Shown piece by piece: positions 9,524 through 18,230 of a DNA stretch of 64,000 nucleotides (positions are counted from its first letter, which is position 1; every line of letters begins with the position of its first letter). Made by a program: the position numbers and the translations under genes. The notes beneath the pieces are model-generated. The model was not told the origin of the DNA and searched no databases. It was given only the letters and a program-made list of their open reading frames with translations. The stretch lies in the NCBI GenBank assembly GCA_947053345.1, contig CAMRSM010000015.1:1-64000 (forward strand). Reading direction: 5' to 3'. The DNA comes from an uncultured Lachnospiraceae bacterium (GTDB taxonomy: Bacteria > Bacillota > Clostridia > Lachnospirales > Lachnospiraceae).

Positions 9524-11680
9524 ATGACCAGTATCCTACATTCTCTATGGCGCATGAGCTTTCAGGCATGTGTAATAATCGCCATCGTCCTTACGGCGCG
9601 GCAGCTTATAAAAAGATATTCCGGCTTTTATACGCGTCTGCTCTGGTTCCCGGTCATTGTGCGCCTTCTGTGCCCCGTTTTTATCGAGACGGATTACAGC
9701 CTGCTCCCGGATTTTCCTTTCGCACAGGCAGACAGGGAAATTTCCGGCAGCACAAACACCGCACCGGATGTACTTACCACCGGCTGCCTTGCCGCGTGCC
9801 GGTTCGCGTCCGGCATTCAAAAATATGCCAATGAAAGCGCGGTGAAAACAGACACTGGGACGGAAAGCCATCCTTCTCCTCCCCCACACACGGACACGCA
9901 GGGCATCCTGGCATCGCGTCCGGTACCGGATACATGGCAGCGAAAAACCGGACATTCCTACGGCCTTGCAGACCTTCTTGCCGTCCTCCATCTGCTCGGC
10001 AGCATAACGACCGCCCTCATATTCTGGGGCCAATTTCTCATATTAAAGCACAGGATTTCGGCCGCGGTCTGTGAGAACGGCAATATATGGCTCTGCGAAA
10101 ACATCGCTTCCCCATTTGTCATCGGTATCCTCCGACCGCGGATTATTTTGCCGTACCATATGGAAGCAGAGGCAAGGGCACATGTCCTCTCCCACGAACA
10201 GACCCATATCCGTCACCTTGACCCGCTCCTGCATCTTACAGGTCTCGCCTGTGTGTGCCTGCACTGGTGGAACCCGTTCGTGTGGCTGGCCATGCACAAA
10301 ATGAACCAGGATATGGAAATGTTCTGCGACGAAAGTACCCTGCGCCTTGCCGCTGACCGGCAGCGCAAAGACTATGCAAGAACCTTGCTATCCTTCGCCG
10401 AACAGCAGGGCAGCCTGCATGTCGGCTCTGCTTTCAGCGAATCCAACACAGAAAGGCGGGTAAAAAATATTATGAAAAAAAGAAAGAAAAATTTGCTTAT
10501 CCTTGGACTTGTCATAATGCTTACAGTATTTTGTAGTGTGGCCTTTATGACCGTCCCAAAAGCTGCAAAAAATGATGCTGCCCCAGAAAACAACAATGTC
10601 ACCCCGGCAGAGGATGATATTAATACCACACCAGGTACTATCCAGCCTGGCCACGCGGACGGCAGCGATCCGGATATCTCCGCCGAAAGTACACTTACCG
10701 GAAGTTTTATTGTCACGGGCTATTTTATCCCTCCGCGCTCCAATGCAGCCGGAATCTCGCAGGAGGAGATTGACGGGCTTATCGGCACACAGATTAAGTT
10801 TACCCCCGCTTCCCTCCGGGTGGGGGAACACACCTATTCCGTGAGCGAATGCAAAAAAGAACTGGTCACAGCAAGAGAATTTGATGATCTTTTCCAGCTG
10901 AGTACAGAGGAAGACCTGTCCCTTTCCACGACCGCTTTTGACTATTACAGCCTTAAGACATCAGGAAATGACCTGCCGTTCGGAAGCCATGTCTATTGTT
11001 CGGACCATGAAAACGCACTCGTTGTCTACAAAGATGTGATTTTTAAAATTTCTGCGCTGGTCGAAGATTCCTACCACGAGACGGTCTTTGACCAGCTTGC
11101 AGATGCACACTTCTCGCTGCCGGATAAAAACGGTTTTGTCGAGGGGAAGCTGATACCGGAACTCATGCTGCCGGAAAGCATCCTCTACTATACCGACGAT
11201 ACCCATTACATTATCGTAAAGGGCGGTATCGCACTGGATACCCCGCAAAAGGCAGAGGAATACTTTGCCGTTGCGAAAGCAAACGCATTGGCTGCCGCCC
11301 TCAGCGGCATTTCCCTCATCCCTGCCGAGCGGCCGGAAAACGGGATGAATGTCACCTATTCCGGCGACGGCGGGATATCACACCTTTATCCGCGCGATTA
11401 TCCAAGGGAAAAGCTCGCGGACGGAATGTTAAACTGGTGCTACGAGGATGAAACCTGCCGGGCAGTTGTCGCAGGGCTGGACACTGCGGCACCGTCCGTC
11501 TATTACCAAAACGGTAAAGAGGATTGGAAAATATTCCCACTGGATGGCTTCCAAAATTTAACCGAAGAAGAGCGGAAAGCATTTGTGCTTATATCCGTTA
11601 CAGCGGACACACAAAATATCAGGGTAGTGTTCACAAGGGATGGGGAAGAGATTGTGAAAGATATAAAGACGAACCGATAG
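9524..11680 (+). CDS. BlaR1-like M56 membrane metalloprotease sensor
   Basis: The protein has 718 aa. N-terminal membrane helices (about 10-30 and 155-180) lead to a cytoplasmic M56 zinc protease domain with the catalytic HEQTH motif at about residue 223 and the downstream DMEMFCDE segment supplying further metal ligands. A further helix (about 322-345) leads to a roughly 370-aa extracellular region. That region does not look like the penicillin-binding sensor of classical BlaR1; I see no clear SxxK/SxN/KTG set. The stimulus is therefore probably not a beta-lactam, or the sensor is divergent. It is translated from a strong AAAGGAGG site, is downstream of blaI, and ends in a strong terminator. 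Confidence 0.82.
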   Translation: MTSILHSLWRMSFQACVIIAIVLTARQLIKRYSGFYTRLLWFPVIVRLLCPVFIETDYSLLPDFPFAQADREISGSTNTAPDVLTTGCLAACRFASGIQKYANESAVKTDTGTESHPSPPPHTDTQGILASRPVPDTWQRKTGHSYGLADLLAVLHLLGSITTALIFWGQFLILKHRISAAVCENGNIWLCENIASPFVIGILRPRIILPYHMEAEARAHVLSHEQTHIRHLDPLLHLTGLACVCLHWWNPFVWLAMHKMNQDMEMFCDESTLRLAADRQRKDYARTLLSFAEQQGSLHVGSAFSESNTERRVKNIMKKRKKNLLILGLVIMLTVFCSVAFMTVPKAAKNDAAPENNNVTPAEDDINTTPGTIQPGHADGSDPDISAESTLTGSFIVTGYFIPPRSNAAGISQEEIDGLIGTQIKFTPASLRVGEHTYSVSECKKELVTAREFDDLFQLSTEEDLSLSTTAFDYYSLKTSGNDLPFGSHVYCSDHENALVVYKDVIFKISALVEDSYHETVFDQLADAHFSLPDKNGFVEGKLIPELMLPESILYYTDDTHYIIVKGGIALDTPQKAEEYFAVAKANALAAALSGISLIPAERPENGMNVTYSGDGGISHLYPRDYPREKLADGMLNWCYEDETCRAVVAGLDTAAPSVYYQNGKEDWKIFPLDGFQNLTEEERKAFVLISVTADTQNIRVVFTRDGEEIVKDIKTNR

Positions 11681-11741
11681 CCGGAAATAACACCGTTTTA
11701 CAATGCCAGACCACGGATGGCCTATTTCCCAATGCTATCAG

Positions 11742-11805
11742 AAAAATATTGCGGCAGCCCCGGCAAAAGCGTAAACTGCGAGCCGGGCTGCCGCAATATT
11801 TTTTT
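11742..11805 (+). terminator. Strong intrinsic terminator after blaR1
   Basis: A long stem forms between AATATTGCGGCAGCC...GGC (11746-11764) and GCC...GGCTGCCGCAATATT (11782-11800), followed by seven T in total. The 5' A-run makes it partly bidirectional. It separates blaR1 from the symporter gene. Confidence 0.85.
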
Positions 11806-11881
11806 GTTCGTTGTACTTCCCGCACACCCGCAGGCATATACTTTAGCGATACCAGACCCAAAAAACCGAAGGAGGAATCCA

Positions 11882-13282
11882 ATGCATGCTCTGGAAGACC
11901 TTCTCTCCCGCATAAACTCTTGTTTCTGGGGCGGTCCCATGCTCCTTGTCTTAAGCCTGTTCCACATCTATTTCACTGTACATACCGGCTGCATCCAAAG
12001 GCATCTGGGGAAAGGGATACGCTACTCTGTAAACGGCGGCAATGCGGAAAACAAAAAATCCTGTCCCGTCTCCTGGCCCGGCCATCCTGCCCCGGGACAG
12101 ATCCCTGTAAAAAATAATTCCGCAAAAAATGCCTCCCCCTCCCATAAGGTTTCCGGCATGATGGCACTTACCACAACACTCGCCGCTACCCTTGGCACGG
12201 GCAACATCATCGGGGTCTCCTCCGCCATCTACCTCGGCGGTCCCGGCGCACTGTTTTGGTGCTTTATGACCGGGGTTTTCGGCATGGCGACCTCCTACGC
12301 AGAATGTTTCCTCTCCATCCTGCACCGCAGGAAAAACGAGGATGGCAGTTACTGCGGCGGACCGATGGTGGTACTTTCCGACCGCCTGCACAAAAAATGG
12401 CTTTCCCGAATTTACGCCGGCGCGGTGGTTTTCGCGGCCTGCTGTATGAGCTGTTCCACCCAGTCGCGCGCCTTCGCGGATGCCGCGGTTTCCTTCGGCC
12501 TGCCGCGCATCCCGGTCGGAATCGGTCTGGCACTGCTTGTCGGGATCGTCATCGTCGGAGGAGCGGGACGCATCCACAAATTCTGTATCCGCCTGGTGCC
12601 TGTGATGGGCGGGCTTTTCCTGTTTTGCTGCATCCTGATCCTCGGCAAAAATATTACATATCTGCCAAGCGCCGTCACCCTGATGCTGCGCTCGGCATTC
12701 TCCGCAAAGGCCGTCACCGTCGGCACGCTCTCCGGCGCGTTTATGGGCGCGCTGCGCTACGGCGTGACACGCGGACTGTTCACCAACGAGGCCGGGCTCG
12801 GAACGGCAGCCATCGCCGCCGCGGACGCGGAAACCCCTGATCCCGGACGGCAGGCGCTGATCTCCATGACGGCAACGTTCTGGGATACCGTAGTCATCTG
12901 CGCACTGACCGGGCTCGCCATCCTGACAACCTCACTCGCCGCCCCGGAACTCATGGAGGGTTTTTCCATGAACGAGCTCACAACCGCAGCTTTTTTGCGG
13001 CTGTCTGCCGGCGGTCCTCCGCTGCTTTCCCTCTGCCTGATGGCATTCGCCTTTGCCACGCTGACCGGCTGGTCTTATTTCGGCGAAAAAGCCACCCTGT
13101 TCCTTGTCGGGGAGCGCGGCATTTTCCTATACAAAACCTTTTATATTGTCATGATCTTCCTCGGCACGGTTCTCTCAATGAGTTTCATCTGGGAAATGAC
13201 GGATTTTGCCAACTTGTTCCTGGCTATCCCGAACCTCTACGCACTCTTTAAACTGCGGCGGGATGTATCCGGCAGTATCTGA
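11882..13282 (+). CDS. AGCS-family sodium:alanine/glycine symporter
   Basis: This 466-aa polytopic membrane protein of the alanine-or-glycine:cation symporter family (AgcS/DagA/AlsT) moves small neutral amino acids inward with Na+. Family signatures are visible: TLAATLGTGNIIGVSSAI in the first core helix, the GGPGALFWCFMTG and ATSYAECFL loop, and the strongly conserved RGLFTNEAGLGTA near residue 300. About ten hydrophobic segments are present. The start at 11882 follows AAGGAGG; the upstream in-frame extension runs through the terminator and is rejected. It faces the hybrid kinase convergently, with a shared terminator. Confidence 0.92.
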   Translation: MHALEDLLSRINSCFWGGPMLLVLSLFHIYFTVHTGCIQRHLGKGIRYSVNGGNAENKKSCPVSWPGHPAPGQIPVKNNSAKNASPSHKVSGMMALTTTLAATLGTGNIIGVSSAIYLGGPGALFWCFMTGVFGMATSYAECFLSILHRRKNEDGSYCGGPMVVLSDRLHKKWLSRIYAGAVVFAACCMSCSTQSRAFADAAVSFGLPRIPVGIGLALLVGIVIVGGAGRIHKFCIRLVPVMGGLFLFCCILILGKNITYLPSAVTLMLRSAFSAKAVTVGTLSGAFMGALRYGVTRGLFTNEAGLGTAAIAAADAETPDPGRQALISMTATFWDTVVICALTGLAILTTSLAAPELMEGFSMNELTTAAFLRLSAGGPPLLSLCLMAFAFATLTGWSYFGEKATLFLVGERGIFLYKTFYIVMIFLGTVLSMSFIWEMTDFANLFLAIPNLYALFKLRRDVSGSI

Positions 13283-13326
13283 AGCGTACACGGATAACTC
13301 ATTTCCGGCGACACACCATATAATAG

Positions 13327-13378
13327 CGCAAAATAAGGAAAGCCCCTCCTAAAAACAGGCGGCTTTCCTCATTTTGCG
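13327..13378. terminator. Bidirectional terminator between symporter and hybrid kinase
   Basis: An 18-bp inverted repeat with one mismatch (13327-13344 and 13361-13378) has an AGGAAAGCC core and A/T-rich outer arms. It can end transcription from either convergent gene. Confidence 0.75.
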
Positions 13379-13418
13379 AAAATCCTTTCTAAAATCTCTC
13401 CCGACGACCCTCCGGCTT

Positions 13419-15293
13419 CTATCCCCTTCCCTTATCTCTTTTTGCCTGCTTCACATACTTCCGGATTTCCCGGTTTAATATACTGAAATCCACCGGCTTT
13501 GCGACATGGGAATTCATGCCCACCGCCAAGCTTTTCTGCACATCCTCCATAAAAGCATCCGCGCTCAGCGCAATGATCGGCACAGTCTGCGCATCCTCCC
13601 TTCCACTCGCGCGAATCTGTTCCACCGCCTCATAACCATTCATTTCCGGCATCTTGATATCCATCAGGATCAGGTCAAAAAAGCCGGGCTCACTCGCCAG
13701 AAATCTCTCCACCGCAGCTTTCCCATTTTCCGCCGTCTCGACCAGCGCTTCCTTCTCCTGCAGGATTTCAAGCATGATCTCCATATTCAGCTCGTTATCC
13801 TCCACAAGAAGAAACCGGCAGCCTGCAAGGCTGTCACTGTCCCCGTAATTCAAACGCTTTAATATCCTCTCACCCGTCTCCCATGAATCCGACTCGCCAT
13901 CTATATGGATTTCCCAAGACTCGGTCTCCTGCCCCTCTCTCTTTGCAGGCACAAACGGCAGGCTGACCGTAAATACAGTTCCCTTCCCCTGCTCGCTGTC
14001 CACATGGATCACCCCGTTCATCATTGCCACCAGGTTATGCACGATTGCCATACCAAGCCCCGAACCTCTCGCCTGTGTCCGCGCACCCGCATCCTCCTGT
14101 GTAAAGGCCTCAAAAAGCTTTGGCAAAAAATCCTCACTCATGCCAATCCCGTTGTCCGCAATAACAAACTCAAGCCATACCCTGCCGTCTTCCTCCCCCT
14201 TCTCCGAAACCGCAAGTAAAATCTCCCCGCACTCCCTCGTATATTTCACCGCATTGCCGACAAGGTTGATCAGAATCTGGCTTAAACGCAATTCATCCGT
14301 TACAATATTTTGATGGCGCACCTGTTTAACCCTGACGGTAAAAGAATGCCTTTTTTCACGGATCTGCGGCTGTAACAGCACGACAATCGACTCCACGATA
14401 TCCGCGAGCGCCGTTTCCTCCTGCGCGAGCATAACATTGCCCGCCTCGATCTTGCTCATGTCAAGCACATCATTGATGAGTTGGAGCAAATACGCTGATG
14501 CCATCTCGATCTTGACCAGACATTCTTTTGCCTTCTCGGTGTCCGCAATATTTTCCAGTGCTATCGCAGTCATCCCGATGATCCCGTTCATCGGCGTGCG
14601 CATGTCATGGCTCATATTGGACAAAAAATCACTTTTCGCCTTATTGGCCTGCATCGCAGTATCGTATGCCTGCTTCAAAGCTTCCTTATACCGGCTCTCC
14701 TGCTCGAGGGATGCCGTAAGGTCACGGTTCGTTTGTTCAAGCCTCTTCTGATAGGCTGCCTCCCTGCGCGTCTCCTCGTCCACGTCCATAAAAGCAAGCA
14801 CTACATATTCGACGCTGCCATCCTCCGCCACGGAAGAAAGGATCAGATTCATGCGGTACCATAAATATTTTCCCGCACATAACCTGCGGTAGATAAAAGA
14901 GTAGGACGAAATATCCTGCGTCAGCTGCCTGCCCGCGTACGCCCGTGATGCCATCCGCCCGACCATCTCGCGGTCATCCGGATGTACTGCATTCGCCAGA
15001 TATTCCGCCAAAACCTCATCGTACACGCCGAACATTTGATCCATAAACTTTTCTTCGCAGTTGGTTCCGACCGTCTGACAATCATTGGTAAGCAGATTCA
15101 CATAATATGTATCCAAAAAAAGTTTATTCAATCCGTCGAGAATCGCCTTATGCACTTGGGCTGCCGCAAGTGCTTCCCCATGCCCCGCTTCCCCATGCAA
15201 AAGCTTTGGCTCCTGTAGCAATTGGTTCTTTGATTCTGCAAAAGCCCGTACTGTCCCTTCCACTTCTGTCACGTGCCGCCTGTCCATCCCCAT
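13419..15293 (-). CDS. Hybrid sensor histidine kinase/response regulator
   Basis: This 624-aa soluble hybrid kinase has no membrane segment. An N-terminal PAS/PAC-like region (about 45-185) and a short coiled coil lead to the HisKA dimerisation domain with the phospho-accepting His in SNMSHDMRTPMNG (about 235). The HATPase_c domain follows with N (NLVGNAVKYT), G1 (VIADNGIGMSE) and G2 (GSGLGMAI) boxes. The C-terminal receiver domain has its Asp in LILMDIKMPEMNG and Lys in HVAKPVD. No separate output protein is adjacent, so the target is unknown. The start at 15293 is backed by a GGAG site; the preceding frame is unsupported. Confidence 0.9.
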   Translation of the reverse strand: MGMDRRHVTEVEGTVRAFAESKNQLLQEPKLLHGEAGHGEALAAAQVHKAILDGLNKLFLDTYYVNLLTNDCQTVGTNCEEKFMDQMFGVYDEVLAEYLANAVHPDDREMVGRMASRAYAGRQLTQDISSYSFIYRRLCAGKYLWYRMNLILSSVAEDGSVEYVVLAFMDVDEETRREAAYQKRLEQTNRDLTASLEQESRYKEALKQAYDTAMQANKAKSDFLSNMSHDMRTPMNGIIGMTAIALENIADTEKAKECLVKIEMASAYLLQLINDVLDMSKIEAGNVMLAQEETALADIVESIVVLLQPQIREKRHSFTVRVKQVRHQNIVTDELRLSQILINLVGNAVKYTRECGEILLAVSEKGEEDGRVWLEFVIADNGIGMSEDFLPKLFEAFTQEDAGARTQARGSGLGMAIVHNLVAMMNGVIHVDSEQGKGTVFTVSLPFVPAKREGQETESWEIHIDGESDSWETGERILKRLNYGDSDSLAGCRFLLVEDNELNMEIMLEILQEKEALVETAENGKAAVERFLASEPGFFDLILMDIKMPEMNGYEAVEQIRASGREDAQTVPIIALSADAFMEDVQKSLAVGMNSHVAKPVDFSILNREIRKYVKQAKRDKGRG

Positions 15294-15506
15294 AAGGTTC
15301 TGCTCCTTCTCTAAATTTGTGTGCTCCCGATCTGTCACCACATCAAAGGATTTTTCATGAAAAACCCTCCTGCCATCCGTTCTTCCCTGGCTGGCATGCC
15401 AGAATATAAGAAAGGCGCAAAACAAAGCAATCCCATTCGCCTTGTGCTATATCAACCTCCACAGCCAATAACGAACCGGTCCGCTCCCGCTTTACGCCAC
15501 CCGACA

Positions 15507-15586
<80 letters not shown>

Positions 15587-15703
15587 AAAAACCAGGCAGG
15601 GGATGTAATCCTTCCCGCCTATCTGTCCGCACAGGGTGCGTACCTATATCCCCGCAAACTTTTATGCGCAGTGTACGAACATCCGCTCCCTCTGCCTAAA
15701 AAA

Positions 15704-15776
15704 TGAGACACGCGGGAATCGAACCCGCGACAACTTGATTAAAAGTCAAGTGCTCTACCGACTGAGCTAGTGTCCC
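15704..15776 (-). tRNA. tRNA-Lys (anticodon UUU)
   Basis: A 73-nt cloverleaf lies on the minus strand. The acceptor is GGGACAC/GTGTCTC, the D-loop is AGCTCAGTCGGTAGAGC, the anticodon stem is CTTGA/TCAAG with loop CTTTTAA (anticodon TTT), and the T-arm is CGCGGGTTCGATTCCCGCG. CCA is not encoded. Confidence 0.95.
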
Positions 15777-15847
15777 GCAAAATACCACGCTGCCCCTGTA
15801 CTTTCACATATTGCCGCACAATACCCTGCTAACCTGACAGCAACCAT

Positions 15848-15876
15848 ATTTTATCATACTATCCGATACATTGCAA
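15848..15876 (-). promoter_or_regulatory. Promoter of the tRNA-Lys/tRNA-Leu transcript
   Basis: On the minus strand, TTGCAA (15871-15876), a 17-bp spacer and TAAAAT (15848-15853) lie about 70 bp upstream of tRNA-Lys. The rest of 15787-16020 shows nothing further. Confidence 0.65.
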
Positions 15877-16020
15877 GAAAAAGTTCGGCTTGCGTTAAAA
15901 ATTGCGTGCAAAACCGCGAACAAATATGCAAACGGCATAACAAAATCACAAGCATAACCGCTTCAAAAAACATCTTGATACGTCCCTCAAAGACCCAAAG
16001 AACCATACCCGCTTTCAATC

Positions 16021-16647
16021 TCATGAAATCTTTCTTGCCGGAACCCCCACATAAGTACCGCCCTCCCCGATATCCTTCACAACAACCGCACCCGCACCCA
16101 CCATGCAATCCGGCGCGACCTTAATATGGTCGCTCAAAACAGCACCTGCACCAATCCATGTGTTCGCGCCAACATGAACACCTCCCGCCACATGTGCCCC
16201 GACCGAGACATGTACAAAATCGTCAATCCGGCAGTCATGATCCACGGACGCACAGGTATTGATAATGCAACCTTCCCCGATCTGTGCGTCGGAATTTATG
16301 ACAGCTCCCGCCATGATCACCGTACCGTTGCCAATCACCGCCCCCTGCCCTACCACTGCATCCGGGTGGATCAGCACCGGCAGAAGAGCTCCCTTTCCCG
16401 AAAGACCTGCCGTAAGTTTCCCTCTTATCTCGGCGTTTCCCACCGCAACAAAAATGTCCCATTCCCCAATATAACCTTCCACCTCACAGCTTCTTCCTAC
16501 AACCGGAAACCCGCCGCATTCCTGTACGGCCTCATTATCATCCAGAAACAGGATGGCTTCATAATAACACATTCTTCTCGCTACATCCGCAACAACCTTA
16601 CCATGCCCGCCAGCCCCAACAATGACCAACCTTTTCCCCCTGACCAT
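16021..16647 (-). CDS. PglD/NeuD-like sugar O/N-acetyltransferase (left-handed beta-helix)
   Basis: This 208-aa enzyme has an N-terminal Rossmann-like UDP-sugar-binding part (RLVIVGAGGHGKVVADVAR) and a C-terminal hexapeptide-repeat beta-helix (about 90-200, e.g. GQGAVIGNGTVIMAGAVI, and the family motif INTCASVDHDCRIDDFVHVS with the catalytic His). It ends in the typical GVPARKI. Homologues acetylate amino-sugars in surface glycan synthesis. No glycan genes lie nearby, so it is an orphan here. ATG 16647 has GGGGGA just upstream, better than the ATG at 16659. A consensus promoter implies a roughly 147-nt leader. Confidence 0.85.
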   Translation of the reverse strand: MVRGKRLVIVGAGGHGKVVADVARRMCYYEAILFLDDNEAVQECGGFPVVGRSCEVEGYIGEWDIFVAVGNAEIRGKLTAGLSGKGALLPVLIHPDAVVGQGAVIGNGTVIMAGAVINSDAQIGEGCIINTCASVDHDCRIDDFVHVSVGAHVAGGVHVGANTWIGAGAVLSDHIKVAPDCMVGAGAVVVKDIGEGGTYVGVPARKIS

Positions 16648-16800
16648 AATTTCCCCCATGCCGATATTTCAAAATTCACTATTAGTTGACTTTTTCTCAA
16701 ACGAAACCGCATCCAAATCCGATTTTAATCCTGGTTCAGGTCTACACAATTCATTCCCATTCGATTATTTCTACTAAAATCTGATTTTTTTACCAATTTC

Positions 16801-16829
16801 ATTATACGTTCCACCTTTCCGAAAGTCAA
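16801..16829 (-). promoter_or_regulatory. Consensus promoter for the acetyltransferase gene
   Basis: On the minus strand, TTGACT (16824-16829), a 17-bp spacer and a perfect TATAAT (16801-16806). The predicted start near 16794 leaves about 147 nt of untranslated leader that I cannot assign to a known RNA class. Confidence 0.75.
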
Positions 16830-16845
16830 CTATCTAAATATTTTA

Positions 16846-16873
16846 TTCACCTTTAGGATACATTATTTATAGT
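16846..16873 (+). promoter_or_regulatory. Promoter of the XRE regulator gene
   Basis: TTCACC (16846-16851), a 16-bp spacer and TATAGT (16868-16873) lie 24 bp upstream of the ATG. It diverges from the acetyltransferase promoter with only about 16 bp between the two -35 elements. Confidence 0.5.
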
Positions 16874-16897
16874 ATCATATCGGCAGGAGGTTTTCTT

Positions 16898-17182
16898 ATG
16901 GTTGACTTTGGGAATACGCTGCGCACACTGCGCCGCAAAGAAGATATGACACAGGCAGAGCTTGCCCGCAAACTTGATTTGACAAAATCGGTGATCAGCG
17001 CATATGAAAATGGGCTGCGCCTGCCCTCGTATGATATTTTAATACACATCTCCAGAATTTTTCGTGTTAGTACAGACTATCTGCTCGGTCTGGAACGGCG
17101 GCAGGAAATTGATCTGTCCGGACTGACGGAGGACGAAATATCGGCACTGCTGCAACTGATCCGAGCCATGAAACAAAAATGA
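16898..17182 (+). CDS. XRE-family helix-turn-helix regulator
   Basis: This 94-aa DNA-binding protein has a Cro/C1-type HTH at about residues 6-62 (TQAELARKLDLTKSVISAYENG), followed by the usual STDYLLGL segment and a short C-terminal helical tail. It is translated from AGGAGG. It diverges from the orphan acetyltransferase gene, so it may control that promoter or its own. No phage genes surround it. Confidence 0.88.
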   Translation: MVDFGNTLRTLRRKEDMTQAELARKLDLTKSVISAYENGLRLPSYDILIHISRIFRVSTDYLLGLERRQEIDLSGLTEDEISALLQLIRAMKQK

Positions 17183-17250
17183 CATCCACCGCATCTGTAC
17201 GGAAACCGGCTCCGGTTTCCGCCATACATATCCATACCGCCATGAAAACT

Positions 17251-17490
17251 TTAGGGTTCCGTCCTTTCGGACAACTCTTTCAGCCCACACAAAAGCTCCA
17301 GGTCCGACTTCTGGACTCTGATATTCGCCCGCACCGGTGTCTCACCCGGCCTCGTCACGGTAATTTCCACAACCGATCCTTCCTCGATCCCCCGTTCCAG
17401 TGTCTTTTTTAAAAATGCCGCAAACTTCGGATGGTTTCTCTCAAAATTCTTCTTCGCCCCCATTAACTTAATCATCGCAGCAGGATTCAT
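17251..17490 (-). CDS. Small protein of unknown function
   Basis: This 79-aa cytoplasmic protein is predicted mostly helical in the first half (KKNFERNHPKFAAFLKKTL) with a beta-rich middle (EGSVVEITVTRPGE) and a Leu-rich end. I recognise no domain. ATG 17490 directly follows GGGAGGTC. It looks like a real gene: isolated, good ribosome site and balanced composition. It is convergent with the XRE gene; a 9-bp palindrome at 17210-17231 lies between them but has no T-run. Confidence 0.6.
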   Translation of the reverse strand: MNPAAMIKLMGAKKNFERNHPKFAAFLKKTLERGIEEGSVVEITVTRPGETPVRANIRVQKSDLELLCGLKELSERTEP

Positions 17491-17624
17491 ATGACCTCCC
17501 AAATTCAAATTCTGTATGTCCTCTTTAAGCCCCCGCCATGTAAGGCATTTCCGTTCACGCCGCCCCTGTAAACCCTTCCCGCCCTGTCCGGGACATCCTG
17601 ATAAATTCCATAGCCCTTACCCGT

Positions 17625-18176
17625 TTATTCTCCCCGGAAATACGCTGCCGTCCGCTCCATGACCTCCGAAAGAATCCGTATATTCCCAAGCGTATCCTCC
17701 GTCTCCATGGAATGATCTGCACCCTCCGTGACAAAGAGCGGCAGACCACAAGCCTTGCAGGCATCCCGCAGCACCTGCGTACCTATCCATGCATCCGCCG
17801 TCCCGTGAAATACAATCCCCTGCTGTAACGGAAACCGGAAGGTTTCCGCCACCGGGGTATAATAGACGTTCCTTGTCCGGATACCGAGGCGGTTTGCCGT
17901 CTCTGCCGCTACCGCCGTCCCGATGCTTTTTGAGACAAATATAATTTCTTCATATTTATCCCACTCCACTGCCTCCAAAGAATTCAAAGCATAGTTAAGA
18001 GAAAGCGCAAACGCCTCCTGCATCTTTTCCGCCGAACCCCTGATCCGATCCGGAAGCTCTCCATATTTCACGTCTATGGTCTCATATCCGAGATTTTCAG
18101 CCAAATCCCTCGCGTAGTAGAGCAATGGCTTATCCACGTGGTAGCCGACACCCGGAAATAATACTGCCAGTTTCAT
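17625..18176 (-). CDS. Alpha/beta-hydrolase fold protein
   Basis: This 183-aa small hydrolase-like protein begins with MKLAVLFPGVGYHVDKPLLYY, which resembles a first strand and oxyanion loop. A nucleophile elbow is visible as VSKSIGTAVAAE (Ser in KSIG, about residue 90), a candidate acid in FHGTADAWIG, and a catalytic His in EGADHSME near the end. The substrate is unknown. It begins 54 bp downstream of the PHP gene stop and is probably in the same transcript. The start at 18176 is supported by GGGAGGG. Confidence 0.72.
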   Translation of the reverse strand: MKLAVLFPGVGYHVDKPLLYYARDLAENLGYETIDVKYGELPDRIRGSAEKMQEAFALSLNYALNSLEAVEWDKYEEIIFVSKSIGTAVAAETANRLGIRTRNVYYTPVAETFRFPLQQGIVFHGTADAWIGTQVLRDACKACGLPLFVTEGADHSMETEDTLGNIRILSEVMERTAAYFRGE

Positions 18177-18230
18177 TGCTTCCCTCCCCCAGGGCAAAAA
18201 TACTTCCCACCGATCATCTTCCTGCCCCGG

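Noticed and set aside
16683-16832. 11-bp inverted repeat TAGTTGACTTT / AAAGTCAACTA, 128 bp apart
   Set aside because: One arm is simply the -35 region of a consensus promoter; the other is probably coincidence in AT-rich DNA.
17210-17231. 9-bp palindrome CGGAAACCG/CGGTTTCCG between convergent genes
   Set aside because: Loop of 4 nt but no T tract; may be a weak or non-canonical stop signal, not enough to annotate.
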